Origin: Microbacterium sp. nov. GSS16
GTDB lineage: Bacteria > Actinomycetota > Actinomycetes > Actinomycetales > Microbacteriaceae
Reading direction: 5' to 3'
Length of the DNA: 64,000 nucleotides
Assembly (NCBI RefSeq): GCF_028198145.1
Contig: NZ_CP116338.1
Span: 1,984,001-2,048,000, forward strand
Position numbers and translations under genes: made by a program. How positions within the stretch are numbered: position 1 is the stretch's first letter; each line of letters starts with the position of its first letter. Shown piece after piece: positions 46,985 to 54,469 of the stretch. The notes beneath the pieces were generated by a model. The model worked only from the letters and a program-made list of their open reading frames with translations, ran no database searches and was not told the DNA's origin.

Positions 46985-47015
46985 AGAAGTCCCGCGAGAG
47001 TCTCGCGGGACTTCT
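46985..47015. terminator. Bidirectional terminator between converging genes
   Basis: A near-perfect inverted repeat (46985-46999 with 47001-47015) centred on one base, 41 bases after the unknown protein and 13 bases before the end of the secreted-protein gene on the other strand. Confidence 0.75.
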
Positions 47016-47027
47016 TCGTTCGAGGGC

Positions 47028-47795
47028 TCAGCCCGCCAACGCCGCGCAGTCGCCCGTGGCGTTCCTGCCGATCATGTTGCCGTACCCGAACACTCCGGGA
47101 ACGAGCCCCGAGCAGGTGAGATTGCGTCCGATCTCGTTCCGCACCACGAACACGTCGTTCAGCCCGGTCCCGGCCTCGTCGTCGAGACCGGTCATCTCGA
47201 TGTCGGACAGCGTCACGTTCCCGCCGATGCGGTTCCACATCACGCCGATCCACTCCTCGGTGATCCCGTGGACGGTCAGGTTGCGATCGATCGAGTTGTT
47301 CTTGATCGACCACGGGATGTCCGACCCGCCGCCGGTGACGGTGACGTTGCCGCCCACGGCCACACCGTTGAGGAACACACCGATCGCCCCGTTCACTGTG
47401 ATGTTCCCTGACACCGAGATGTCGGAACTGCCTTCGGGGTCGCTGGCGCACGGGTGGCCGGAGTTGCCCGGAACGGCCGGCTGACAGCCGAGCCCGAGCA
47501 TGGAGCCGGTCGCACTGATGACGTTCCTGTCGACGGTGATGACGGCCGGGGCGCTCTGCGCATCGAAGATCGCCCCCTCGAGGACCATGAGCGAGCGCAT
47601 GACGTGGATGTCCGCGCCGGCCTCCACACCGCACATTCCGGCGATGGTGAGAGTGGAGTACGTGCCGGACGGCACCGTTCCCTCCGTACATGTGTGATTC
47701 GCGGCCGCGGGTGTCGCGGCCATCGCCGGTGATGCTCCCCAGAGCAGTGCGCCCGCGAGTAGAACCGCGCCCAGTGGGCGCCATCCAGATCTCAT
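47028..47795 (-). CDS. Secreted repeat protein, possibly a parallel beta-helix
   Basis: Two hundred and fifty-five residues with a clear signal peptide 'LGAVLLAGALLWGASPAMAA'. The mature part contains repeated rungs: 'ITVDRNVISATGS', 'SVSGNITVNGAIG', 'VGGNVTVTGGG', 'IDRNLTVHGI', 'IGGNVTLSDIEM', 'IGRNLTCSGL'. Such N-[IL]-T-V patterns every 20-25 residues suggest a right-handed beta-helix. At least six cysteines in the mature chain may form disulfides, fitting the VKOR-like oxidant elsewhere in the window. The ATG at 47795 follows GGAGAGG. Function and partner are unknown. Confidence 0.75.
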   Translation of the reverse strand: MRSGWRPLGAVLLAGALLWGASPAMAATPAAANHTCTEGTVPSGTYSTLTIAGMCGVEAGADIHVMRSLMVLEGAIFDAQSAPAVITVDRNVISATGSMLGLGCQPAVPGNSGHPCASDPEGSSDISVSGNITVNGAIGVFLNGVAVGGNVTVTGGGSDIPWSIKNNSIDRNLTVHGITEEWIGVMWNRIGGNVTLSDIEMTGLDDEAGTGLNDVFVVRNEIGRNLTCSGLVPGVFGYGNMIGRNATGDCAALAG

Positions 47796-47933
47796 CTCCG
47801 AACCTCTCCGTTCTTGCGGCCCAGGTGACCGCGGCGAGAGACCATCCCCTCCTGTGGTCGGGCATCGTCGTCGACGCCGTGCCACACGGTATGCCACGGC
47901 ACCGGCGGCGCGCATCGGGGGTGAACCCCCTTC

Positions 47934-49073
47934 TCAGAGGAACGTCGACAGGGCGTAGAGCGCGAACAGCAGCAGATGCGCAGCGCCCAGCAGCGGGTAG
48001 GTCCGCCGTGCGGAGAACGTCGCCAGCGTCAGCAGCAGGGTCAGACCCAGCAGCACGAGGTTCGATGCGCTCTCCGCGAGCACGACGGACTGCCCGGTGA
48101 TCAGACCGATGGTCAGCACCGCCGGGATGGTGAGACCGGCCGTCGACACGAGGGCACCGTGGCACAGGTTGCTGACCCGCTGCATCTCACCCGCGTGGGC
48201 TGCGCGAACCGTGGTGATCGTCTCGGGAAGGAACACGATCATCGCGATGAGCAGACCCGACAGCGCGACCGGCGCGCCCAGACGCTCGAGCCCCTCATCG
48301 AGCAGCATGGCCATATCGTGCGAGAGCAGCACGATGGGAAGGGCGAGCGCGAGCAGCACAAGCGTGCGGCCGATGATCTCCGGCCGATGCTCGGCCACGA
48401 TCCGGCCGATCGGCAGCCGGCGCGCCGCGTCACCGGCATCCGCCCTGGTGTCCACCTCCTGGAAGTCCGCCTTGCGCGCGCCCATCTGCCGCAGCAGGAA
48501 GAACACGTACAGCAGCACCACGACGACGATCATCGCGATCGCGGCCGACGGCGGATACGCGCCTCCGTCGCGCAGCGAAGCGGGGAACGCGAACGCGACG
48601 GCGAGCAGCACGACCAGCATGCCCAGGTAGGCGAGCACGCCGGCGCGGTTCGCGCGCCGATCCGGATGCCGGATGCCCCCGACGACCAGCGCGACGCCGA
48701 TCACGAGATTCATGATGATCATCGACACGGCCATCACCGAGTCACGGGCGATGGTGTGGTGCTCTCCGGGCCCGAGCATGACGGCAGAGATGAGGATCAC
48801 CTCGATCGCGGCGATCGACAGGGTCAGCACGAGCGTCCCGTACGGGTCGCCGAGTCGATGCGCGAGATGTTCGGCCTCGGTGACGACGCCGAACGCGCAC
48901 ACGACGAGGATCCCGACGATCACAGCGAGGACGAGCCACAGCACGGGGGTCGGCAGGTCGCCGTCGAGCAGAGGGGCGAACGCGATGATCGCGACCAACG
49001 AGCCCCAGCCGAGCACGAGGCGAACGATGACGGTGCGCGTCAGCACGGAGGGCAGGAGAGCGGAGCGGGGCAC
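47934..49073 (-). CDS. Ca2+/H+ antiporter-like cation exchanger (ChaA/CaxA type)
   Basis: A 379-residue membrane protein with about ten to eleven hydrophobic segments. Two acidic motifs, 'LSIAAIEVILISAVML' and 'IAMIVFLPETITTVRAA', occupy equivalent positions in the two halves and match the alpha-repeats of CaCA exchangers, where the Glu residues bind cation. The start is uncertain: GTG 49073 is used here, and a TATCCT element (about 49150) lies upstream with a second in-frame GTG at 49148. The ORF opens further to 49472, which overlaps the next gene and is rejected. Confidence 0.85.
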   Translation of the reverse strand: MPRSALLPSVLTRTVIVRLVLGWGSLVAIIAFAPLLDGDLPTPVLWLVLAVIVGILVVCAFGVVTEAEHLAHRLGDPYGTLVLTLSIAAIEVILISAVMLGPGEHHTIARDSVMAVSMIIMNLVIGVALVVGGIRHPDRRANRAGVLAYLGMLVVLLAVAFAFPASLRDGGAYPPSAAIAMIVVVVLLYVFFLLRQMGARKADFQEVDTRADAGDAARRLPIGRIVAEHRPEIIGRTLVLLALALPIVLLSHDMAMLLDEGLERLGAPVALSGLLIAMIVFLPETITTVRAAHAGEMQRVSNLCHGALVSTAGLTIPAVLTIGLITGQSVVLAESASNLVLLGLTLLLTLATFSARRTYPLLGAAHLLLFALYALSTFL

Positions 49074-49229
49074 GGTGCGAACCGAATCTGCGGGGCCGTC
49101 CCCACCTGAGATCTCGCCGTCGGGTCGTCCCGCCGGGCGCGTGACCACCAGGATAGCAACCGGCCTCGAGGCAAGACGCCCGCCCGCACGGCGGGACAGC
49201 TCGCACAGCTGACGGTCGGACGCGGGGCG

Positions 49230-49235
49230 TAGCCT
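49230..49235 (+). promoter_or_regulatory. Leaderless-type -10 element of the NagZ-like gene
   Basis: TAGCCT ends seven bases before the ATG at 49243, and no Shine-Dalgarno sequence is present. Confidence 0.45.
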
Positions 49236-49242
49236 CGACGTC

Positions 49243-50415
49243 ATGCGTGCTCGAGTGATGCGCGGCGCCCTGACCGCCGCCCTGGCGGCGTGCCTTCTCA
49301 CCGCCTGTGCTCCCAGCGCTCCCAGCAGCTCGCCGTCGGCGACACGCCAGCCCACCTCCAGCGCGTCGTCGCCGACGCCGACTCCGCCACCGGATCCCGC
49401 CGTCGACGCGGTCGCCGGGATGAGCGTGACAGAGCAGGCCGCCAGCGTCGTGATGGGGCACATCTCCGGCACCGATCCGGTGACTCTGCGCGCCTACATG
49501 CAGTCGGCGCCGCAGGGGGCCCCGCTCGGTGGATTCATCCTGATGGGCGGGAACATCGGTGCCGATGCGGCCCAGGTCAGGGCGCTCAGCGATGCGCTCA
49601 CCCTCGACCCCGCGCTGCCGCCGCTCATCGCGATCGACGAAGAGGGCGGGGTCGTCCGACGCCTGCCGTGGGACACCCTGCCCGGGGGACAGGGCCTGCA
49701 CGCCTTCGACCTGACGCAGACCGAGCAGGTGTTCGCGCAGCGGGCCGCGCTCATCGCCGAGACCGGTGCGAACGTCAACTTCGGGATCGTCGCCGACGTG
49801 CCCGCCGACGCCTCATCCTTCATCTACTCCCGCGCGCTGGGCGCCGACCCCGACTCCGCCTCGTCGCGCGTGACGGCGGCCGTCGACGGAGAGGAGGGCG
49901 TCGTGCTCTCGACCCTGAAGCACTTCCCGGGGCACGGCGCAGCGTCGGGCGACTCACATCACAGCATCCCGACGACGGCGATGACGCTGCAGCAGTGGCA
50001 GGCGGGCGATGCGAGGCCGTTCGTCGCGGGCATCGACGCCGGTGCGGAGCTGCTCATGTTCGGTCACCTGGCGTACACGGCCGTCGATGCGGCTCCTGCG
50101 TCGCTGTCGGCCCACTGGCATGAGATCGCACGGGACGAGCTCGGCTTCGACGGCGTGACGATCACCGACGATCTCGGCATGCTGACCGCGTCCGGCGTCC
50201 CCGAGTACCAGGACCCCGTGTCGAACGCGGTGTCGGCGCTGCGGGCGGGCAGCGACATGGTGCTGATGGTCGCCGGCTCCACGGCAGAGACCGCACCGCA
50301 GATGGTGGCGGGGATCGTCAGCGCCGTCGACGACGGTCGGCTCGGCGCTGATCGACTGCGGGACGCCGCGGAGCGCGTCATGCGCTTGCGGATGCAGGCC
50401 GCAGCCGGCCGCTAG
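49243..50415 (+). CDS. Family 3 glycoside hydrolase lipoprotein (beta-N-acetylhexosaminidase, NagZ-like)
   Basis: A 390-residue lipoprotein that probably removes N-acetylglucosamine from cell-wall or glycan fragments. It has the signal 'LTAALAACLLTAC' with lipidation Cys22, then a Ser/Thr/Pro linker and a GH3 barrel. The barrel shows 'IDEEGGVVRRL', the flexible catalytic loop KHFPGHG at residues 226-232 followed by 'DSHHSIPTT', and the nucleophile block 'GVTITDDLGML'. The leaderless-type start is supported by the -10 element. It is divergent from the antiporter and converges on the DUF-type gene at 50412 with four-base overlap. Confidence 0.92.
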   Translation: MRARVMRGALTAALAACLLTACAPSAPSSSPSATRQPTSSASSPTPTPPPDPAVDAVAGMSVTEQAASVVMGHISGTDPVTLRAYMQSAPQGAPLGGFILMGGNIGADAAQVRALSDALTLDPALPPLIAIDEEGGVVRRLPWDTLPGGQGLHAFDLTQTEQVFAQRAALIAETGANVNFGIVADVPADASSFIYSRALGADPDSASSRVTAAVDGEEGVVLSTLKHFPGHGAASGDSHHSIPTTAMTLQQWQAGDARPFVAGIDAGAELLMFGHLAYTAVDAAPASLSAHWHEIARDELGFDGVTITDDLGMLTASGVPEYQDPVSNAVSALRAGSDMVLMVAGSTAETAPQMVAGIVSAVDDGRLGADRLRDAAERVMRLRMQAAAGR

Positions 50416-51278
50416 TCACGACCGAGCCACGCTGTCAGCAGAGCCTCACGCAGCGCGTTGCCGCGCTCGGCGAACGCTCGCTGCCGGCGCACGTACTCGG
50501 CTTTGCCCTCGGCGGTCTCGATCCGCACCGGCCGGACGCCCCACTCCGACAGGTCGTAGGGCGCCGCCTCCATGTCGAGCAGGCGGATGTCGGACGCGAG
50601 CTCGAAGGCATCCAGCAGCAGCTCACCCGGCACGAGCGGGCCGAGCTTGAGTGCCCACTTGTAGACGTCCATGCCGGCGTGCAGGCATCCGGGCTGCTCG
50701 AGCTCGGGCTGAGTGTCGCGGGTGAGAGGCAGTCGATTGCGCGGCACGGCATCGTCGGTGAAGAAGCGGAACGCGTCGAAGTGCGTGCAACGCAGCTCGG
50801 CGGCCTCGACGACGGCATCCGTCCCTGCCGCGCCCAGACGCAGCGGCGCGGCGTGCCGGTGCTCCGCGGTGCGGTACACCATCGCCCACTCGTGCAGACC
50901 GAAGCATCCGAACTGCCCGGGTCGGGCGGCCGTGAGTCGCAGCATCCGCTCCACGAGAGAAGCGAGCTGAGGCTTGTCGGCACGGAACGCCTCGGCGTCG
51001 GGCGCGTACTCGCCCGGCCCGGGGCCGGGGGAGTACCAGCGCCACCCGGCGCGCTCCCCGGCGTCGCGAAGCGTCACACTCGCACCCGGATGCCACTTGC
51101 GCAGCTGCGCGGGCTTGTACGAGTAGTAGGTGAAGAGGAAGTCCTCGACCGGATGCTTCTCACCGCGCTGCTGCCGGGCGCGGTGCGCGGCGGTCAGGGC
51201 ATCGGCTCGCTCGGCGTGCGCCTGCGCGCGGGACGTCCACTCGGCGCGCGTCAGGGGAGCGCGCGTCGAGGTCGTCAT
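50412..51278 (-). CDS. Conserved protein, labelled 3-methyladenine DNA glycosylase in relatives
   Basis: A 288-residue cytosolic protein with 'HPVEDFLFTYYSYKPAQLRKWHPG' near residue 40 (quoted partly: DFLFTYYSYKPAQLRKWHPG), 'GCFGLHEWAMVYR' and 'HFDAFRFFTDDA'. Homologues in actinobacterial genomes carry the label 3-methyladenine DNA glycosylase. I see no helix-hairpin-helix or AAG-type active site, so that label is weak and the activity is unproven. It overlaps the App1-like gene by four bases (ATGA) and is transcribed with it. Confidence 0.7.
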   Translation of the reverse strand: MTTSTRAPLTRAEWTSRAQAHAERADALTAAHRARQQRGEKHPVEDFLFTYYSYKPAQLRKWHPGASVTLRDAGERAGWRWYSPGPGPGEYAPDAEAFRADKPQLASLVERMLRLTAARPGQFGCFGLHEWAMVYRTAEHRHAAPLRLGAAGTDAVVEAAELRCTHFDAFRFFTDDAVPRNRLPLTRDTQPELEQPGCLHAGMDVYKWALKLGPLVPGELLLDAFELASDIRLLDMEAAPYDLSEWGVRPVRIETAEGKAEYVRRQRAFAERGNALREALLTAWLGRD

Positions 51279-52303
51279 GACCGATCGGCGAGGATGCCGA
51301 CCTCGGTGAGTCGTTCGCGCAGCCCCGCGCCGTCTTCGGCACTCACCCACGGCACGCTGCCCTCGGCGTGCTCACCCGACGCGCGACCGCCGGCGAGGAC
51401 CGCCTCGGCGGGCAGCAGGCGACGGATCGCGACGGCCGCGACGGAAGACGGATGCTCTTCGAGGAACTGCGAGTAGATCGCCTCGTCGTGCTGGCCGTCG
51501 TCGCCGATCAGCAGCCAGCGCACGTTGGGGAACTCCTCGGCGAGCCGGCGCAGGTTGCCGGTCTTGTGCGCCTGACCGCTGCGGAACCAGCGATCGTGCG
51601 TCGGACCCCAGTCGGTGAGCAGCATCGAGCCCGCAGGGAAGAGGTGGCGGCTGAGGAAGCGCGTCAGCGTCGGGGCGACGTTCCACGCCCCCGTGGAGAG
51701 GTAGATCATGGGCGAGCCCGGGTTGTCACGGCGCAGCTGCTCGAGCAGCACGGCCATGCCCGGCACCGGCGTGCGCGCGTGCTCGTCGACCACGAACGAG
51801 TTCCAGGCGGCGATGAACGGCCGCGGCAGCGCGGTGACCATGACGGTGTCGTCGACATCGGAGACCACACCGAAGTCCACGCTCTCATCGACGACGAACG
51901 CGGTGGCCTCGACCGGCTTCTGCCCCTCGACCGACATCGAGAAGGTCTGCCAGCCCGGCGGCAGCTCCGCCTCGACGACCGAGTCGATCACCCCGCCGCG
52001 ATCGGCGACGACGGTGTGAGTGCGCCCGCCGATCTCGACGACGACCGAGGCGAAGCTGACGGGGATGCTGACGAACGAGCGCCAGCCGCGCACGCTGCCC
52101 TCTCCGCGGGTCTTCTTCAGCGGCGCGGGGACGATGAGGGCGCGACCGACCACGCGCACCCAGCCGGCCGTGCTGCCGTATCCGGGAAACGGGACGGCGG
52201 TCGCCGAACGTCCCCGTCGGCGGGCGCGGCGCTCGCGCCAGACGTGGACGCGGTGTTCGAGGCGGGCGAACCAGTGGATCTTGGCCGGTGAGGCAGGAGA
52301 CAT
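51275..52303 (-). CDS. App1-family phosphatase (DUF2183)
   Basis: A 342-residue protein with an N-terminal beta-rich domain and a HAD-like catalytic domain. The key motif is DVDDT at residues 149-153, followed by 'YLSTGAWNVAPTL' and the late acidic pair in 'LIGDDGQHDEAIY'. These fit the App1 phosphatidate phosphatase domain known from yeast actin-patch protein App1. In bacteria its substrate is not established. GGAG lies before ATG 52303. It is the first gene of a two-gene unit. Confidence 0.87.
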   Translation of the reverse strand: MSPASPAKIHWFARLEHRVHVWRERRARRRGRSATAVPFPGYGSTAGWVRVVGRALIVPAPLKKTRGEGSVRGWRSFVSIPVSFASVVVEIGGRTHTVVADRGGVIDSVVEAELPPGWQTFSMSVEGQKPVEATAFVVDESVDFGVVSDVDDTVMVTALPRPFIAAWNSFVVDEHARTPVPGMAVLLEQLRRDNPGSPMIYLSTGAWNVAPTLTRFLSRHLFPAGSMLLTDWGPTHDRWFRSGQAHKTGNLRRLAEEFPNVRWLLIGDDGQHDEAIYSQFLEEHPSSVAAVAIRRLLPAEAVLAGGRASGEHAEGSVPWVSAEDGAGLRERLTEVGILADRS

Positions 52304-52336
52304 CCGCTCCAGTCTTTCACGCTTCGCGCGCGGCGG

Positions 52337-53014
52337 TCACTGCCCCGACTGCCGGCCGCCCTCATCGGATTCGCCGGAGCGGCGCATGTGCCGCTCCTCG
52401 CGGCGGGCGAGCAGCTTCTTGCCGACGAACAGCACCACGAGCAGCACGACGATGACCCCGACGAACACGTACCCCGCATAGTGCACCCGCTCGGACAGCT
52501 CGGGATAGCTGCCCGCAGCGGTAGCGGCCACGCCCACGTACAGCCCCGCCCACAGCACGCAGGCCGGCAGCGTCCAGGCGATGAACCGGCGGTAGGCGTA
52601 CCCGCTCATGCCCACCGTCAGCGGAACGAGGGAATGCAGCACGGGCAGGAAGCGGGAGAGGAAGATCGCCACACCGCCGCGGCGACGCAGGTACCGTTCC
52701 GAGCGTCTCCACTGCTCTTCGCCGATCCGCCGCCCCAGCCACGACGCGCGGATGTACGGACCCGCCCATGTTCCCAGCCAGAAGCCGATCGACTCGCCGA
52801 GCAGCGCGCCGATCACGACGGTCGCCCCGAGCGCGACGCCCTCCGCCCACCCGTCGACGCCGATGGCTGCGACGAGCACGACCGTGTCACCCGGCACGAC
52901 CAGACCGATCAGGATGCTCGTCTCGAGCATGATCGCCACTCCGGCCAGCACGGTGCGCAGCACCGGATCGACGGACTGAACAGCCTCGATGACCCAGAGC
53001 ACGAAGTCGTTCAC
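52337..53014 (-). CDS. DedA-family membrane protein
   Basis: A 225-residue member of the DedA/SNARE-associated family, which move lipids such as undecaprenyl phosphate or phosphatidylethanolamine across membranes. It has about five to six hydrophobic segments, 'ILIGLVVPGDTVVLVAA' and the basic-acid signature around 'FLSRFLPVLHSLVPLTVGMSGY'. The GTG start at 53014 lies six bases after a minus-strand TACGCT, giving a probable leaderless message. It is divergent from pabB, with overlapping promoter regions. Confidence 0.93.
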   Translation of the reverse strand: MNDFVLWVIEAVQSVDPVLRTVLAGVAIMLETSILIGLVVPGDTVVLVAAIGVDGWAEGVALGATVVIGALLGESIGFWLGTWAGPYIRASWLGRRIGEEQWRRSERYLRRRGGVAIFLSRFLPVLHSLVPLTVGMSGYAYRRFIAWTLPACVLWAGLYVGVAATAAGSYPELSERVHYAGYVFVGVIVVLLVVLFVGKKLLARREERHMRRSGESDEGGRQSGQ

Positions 53015-53020
53015 CCCATG

Positions 53021-53026
53021 AGCGTA
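53021..53026 (-). promoter_or_regulatory. Leaderless-type -10 element of the DedA gene
   Basis: TACGCT on the minus strand ends six bases before the GTG at 53014. The identical hexamer for pabB lies 18 bp away on the plus strand. Confidence 0.5.
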
Positions 53027-53044
53027 AAGCCTGCGGCGGAGCCA

Positions 53045-53050
53045 TACGCT
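53045..53050 (+). promoter_or_regulatory. Leaderless-type -10 element of pabB
   Basis: TACGCT ends six bases before GTG 53057. Its presumed -35 region overlaps the -10 element of the divergent DedA gene. Confidence 0.5.
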
Positions 53051-53056
53051 GTGAAG

Positions 53057-54397
53057 GTGCCCGCACCCGCCATGTTAACCGCCCGTACCGTGCTGCCCCG
53101 CGCGGGTTCGGCGCGCGCCGAGACGGAGTCGCTCTTCGCGCGGCTGTTCGCCGCAGCGGACCACGCCTTCTGGCTGGATGCCGGGATCGACCCGCACGAC
53201 GGGTGGAGCGTGATCGGCACGGGCGCCCTCGAGCAGGACGTCGACGCGGTGCGCCGCGTCGACCTGACGGCGCCGGCCGAGGCATCCGGAATCCCGTTCC
53301 TCGGCGGCTGGGTGGGGTGGCTGCCGTACGAGCACGGTGCCGCGGCGAACGGCGCTCCGGTCGCAGGGAGCGAGGCGATGCCGTCCTGGATCGCCGTGGA
53401 TCGGGCCGTCGCGGTCGACCACGCCACGGGCGCCGTGCACGCCCTCGCCCCGCAGGCCGACGTCGACGCATGGGCGGCGGAGGTGAACGACGCGCTCGCC
53501 GCACCCCCGCTCGATCCTGTGGCCCCGACCGCGTGCGCCCAGACCGCCTCGTCACGGCACGACGTCGCCGAGTACACCGCCCTCGTCGAGGAGTGCCGTG
53601 CGGCGATCCGGCGCGGAGACGCCTATCAGCTGTGCCTCACCACGCGCTTCACGGCCGCTCGGCCCGCCGATCCCTTCGCCGTCTACCGGCGCCTGCGCCG
53701 GGCGACGCCCGCACATCACGGCGGCTACGTGAGAGTGGGGGAGCAGCATCTGCTCAGCGCCAGTCCCGAGCAGTTCCTCAGCACGGCCGGGGGGCGCGCG
53801 TCGACGAGTCCGATCAAAGGCACCCGGCCGCGGGGAACCACGCCGGCGGAAGACAGGCGACTCGCTGAAGAGCTGCGGGCGGATGCCAAGGAGCGCGCCG
53901 AGAACGTCATGATCGTCGACCTCATGCGTAACGACCTCTCGCATGTCGGCGTACCCGGCACGGTGAGGGTCGAGCGGCTCTGGGAGGTGGAGACGTATCC
54001 TGCGGTGCACCAGCTGGTGAGCACGGTCAGTGTGAGGCTGCGCGACCGAGTCACCTTCGGCGATCTGTGCGACGCCGCGTTCCCGGCGGGGAGCATGACC
54101 GGTGCGCCGAAGCTGTCGGCGATGACGATTCTGCACGGCCTCGAGCGCGCCCCGCGCGGGGTGTACTCCGGATGCTTCGGACACGTCGGCATCGACGGCA
54201 GGGTCGACCTCGCGATGGTCATCCGCACGATCATGATCGACGCGGATACGGCATCCGTCGGCGCCGGCGGCGGGATCACCTGGCTGTCGCAGCCGGATGC
54301 CGAGGCTGCGGAGGTCGCGACGAAGGCGCGTGCCCCGCTCGCCGCGCTCGGCGCGGTGCTGCCCGAGCCCTGGCGCGGCCTGCTGCCGGTTTCCTGA
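53057..54397 (+). CDS. pabB: Aminodeoxychorismate synthase component I
   Basis: Converts chorismate and ammonia to aminodeoxychorismate for p-aminobenzoate and folate. The 446-residue protein belongs to the chorismate-binding family, with 'SPEQFLS', 'PIKGTRPRG', 'ERAENVMIVDLMRNDLS' and 'AFPAGSMTGAPK' in the C-terminal two thirds. Single PabB-type enzymes without a fused glutaminase are usual. GTG 53057 is chosen because it is six bases after TACGCT; GTG 53051 and ATG 53072 are alternatives. folC elsewhere in the window serves the same pathway. Confidence 0.9.
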   Translation: MPAPAMLTARTVLPRAGSARAETESLFARLFAAADHAFWLDAGIDPHDGWSVIGTGALEQDVDAVRRVDLTAPAEASGIPFLGGWVGWLPYEHGAAANGAPVAGSEAMPSWIAVDRAVAVDHATGAVHALAPQADVDAWAAEVNDALAAPPLDPVAPTACAQTASSRHDVAEYTALVEECRAAIRRGDAYQLCLTTRFTAARPADPFAVYRRLRRATPAHHGGYVRVGEQHLLSASPEQFLSTAGGRASTSPIKGTRPRGTTPAEDRRLAEELRADAKERAENVMIVDLMRNDLSHVGVPGTVRVERLWEVETYPAVHQLVSTVSVRLRDRVTFGDLCDAAFPAGSMTGAPKLSAMTILHGLERAPRGVYSGCFGHVGIDGRVDLAMVIRTIMIDADTASVGAGGGITWLSQPDAEAAEVATKARAPLAALGAVLPEPWRGLLPVS

Positions 54398-54414
54398 CCG
54401 CGCGCCGCTCGCGA

Positions 54415-54420
54415 TACCCT
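54415..54420 (+). promoter_or_regulatory. -10-like element upstream of leuS
   Basis: TACCCT lies 50 bases before the leuS start used here. It would give a leader of about 43 bases. No T-box or other known riboswitch was seen in it. Confidence 0.4.
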
Positions 54421-54469
54421 GGAAGGGCCCGATTTCCGGGCCGTTCCGCATCGTCAGATTGGCCGTTCC

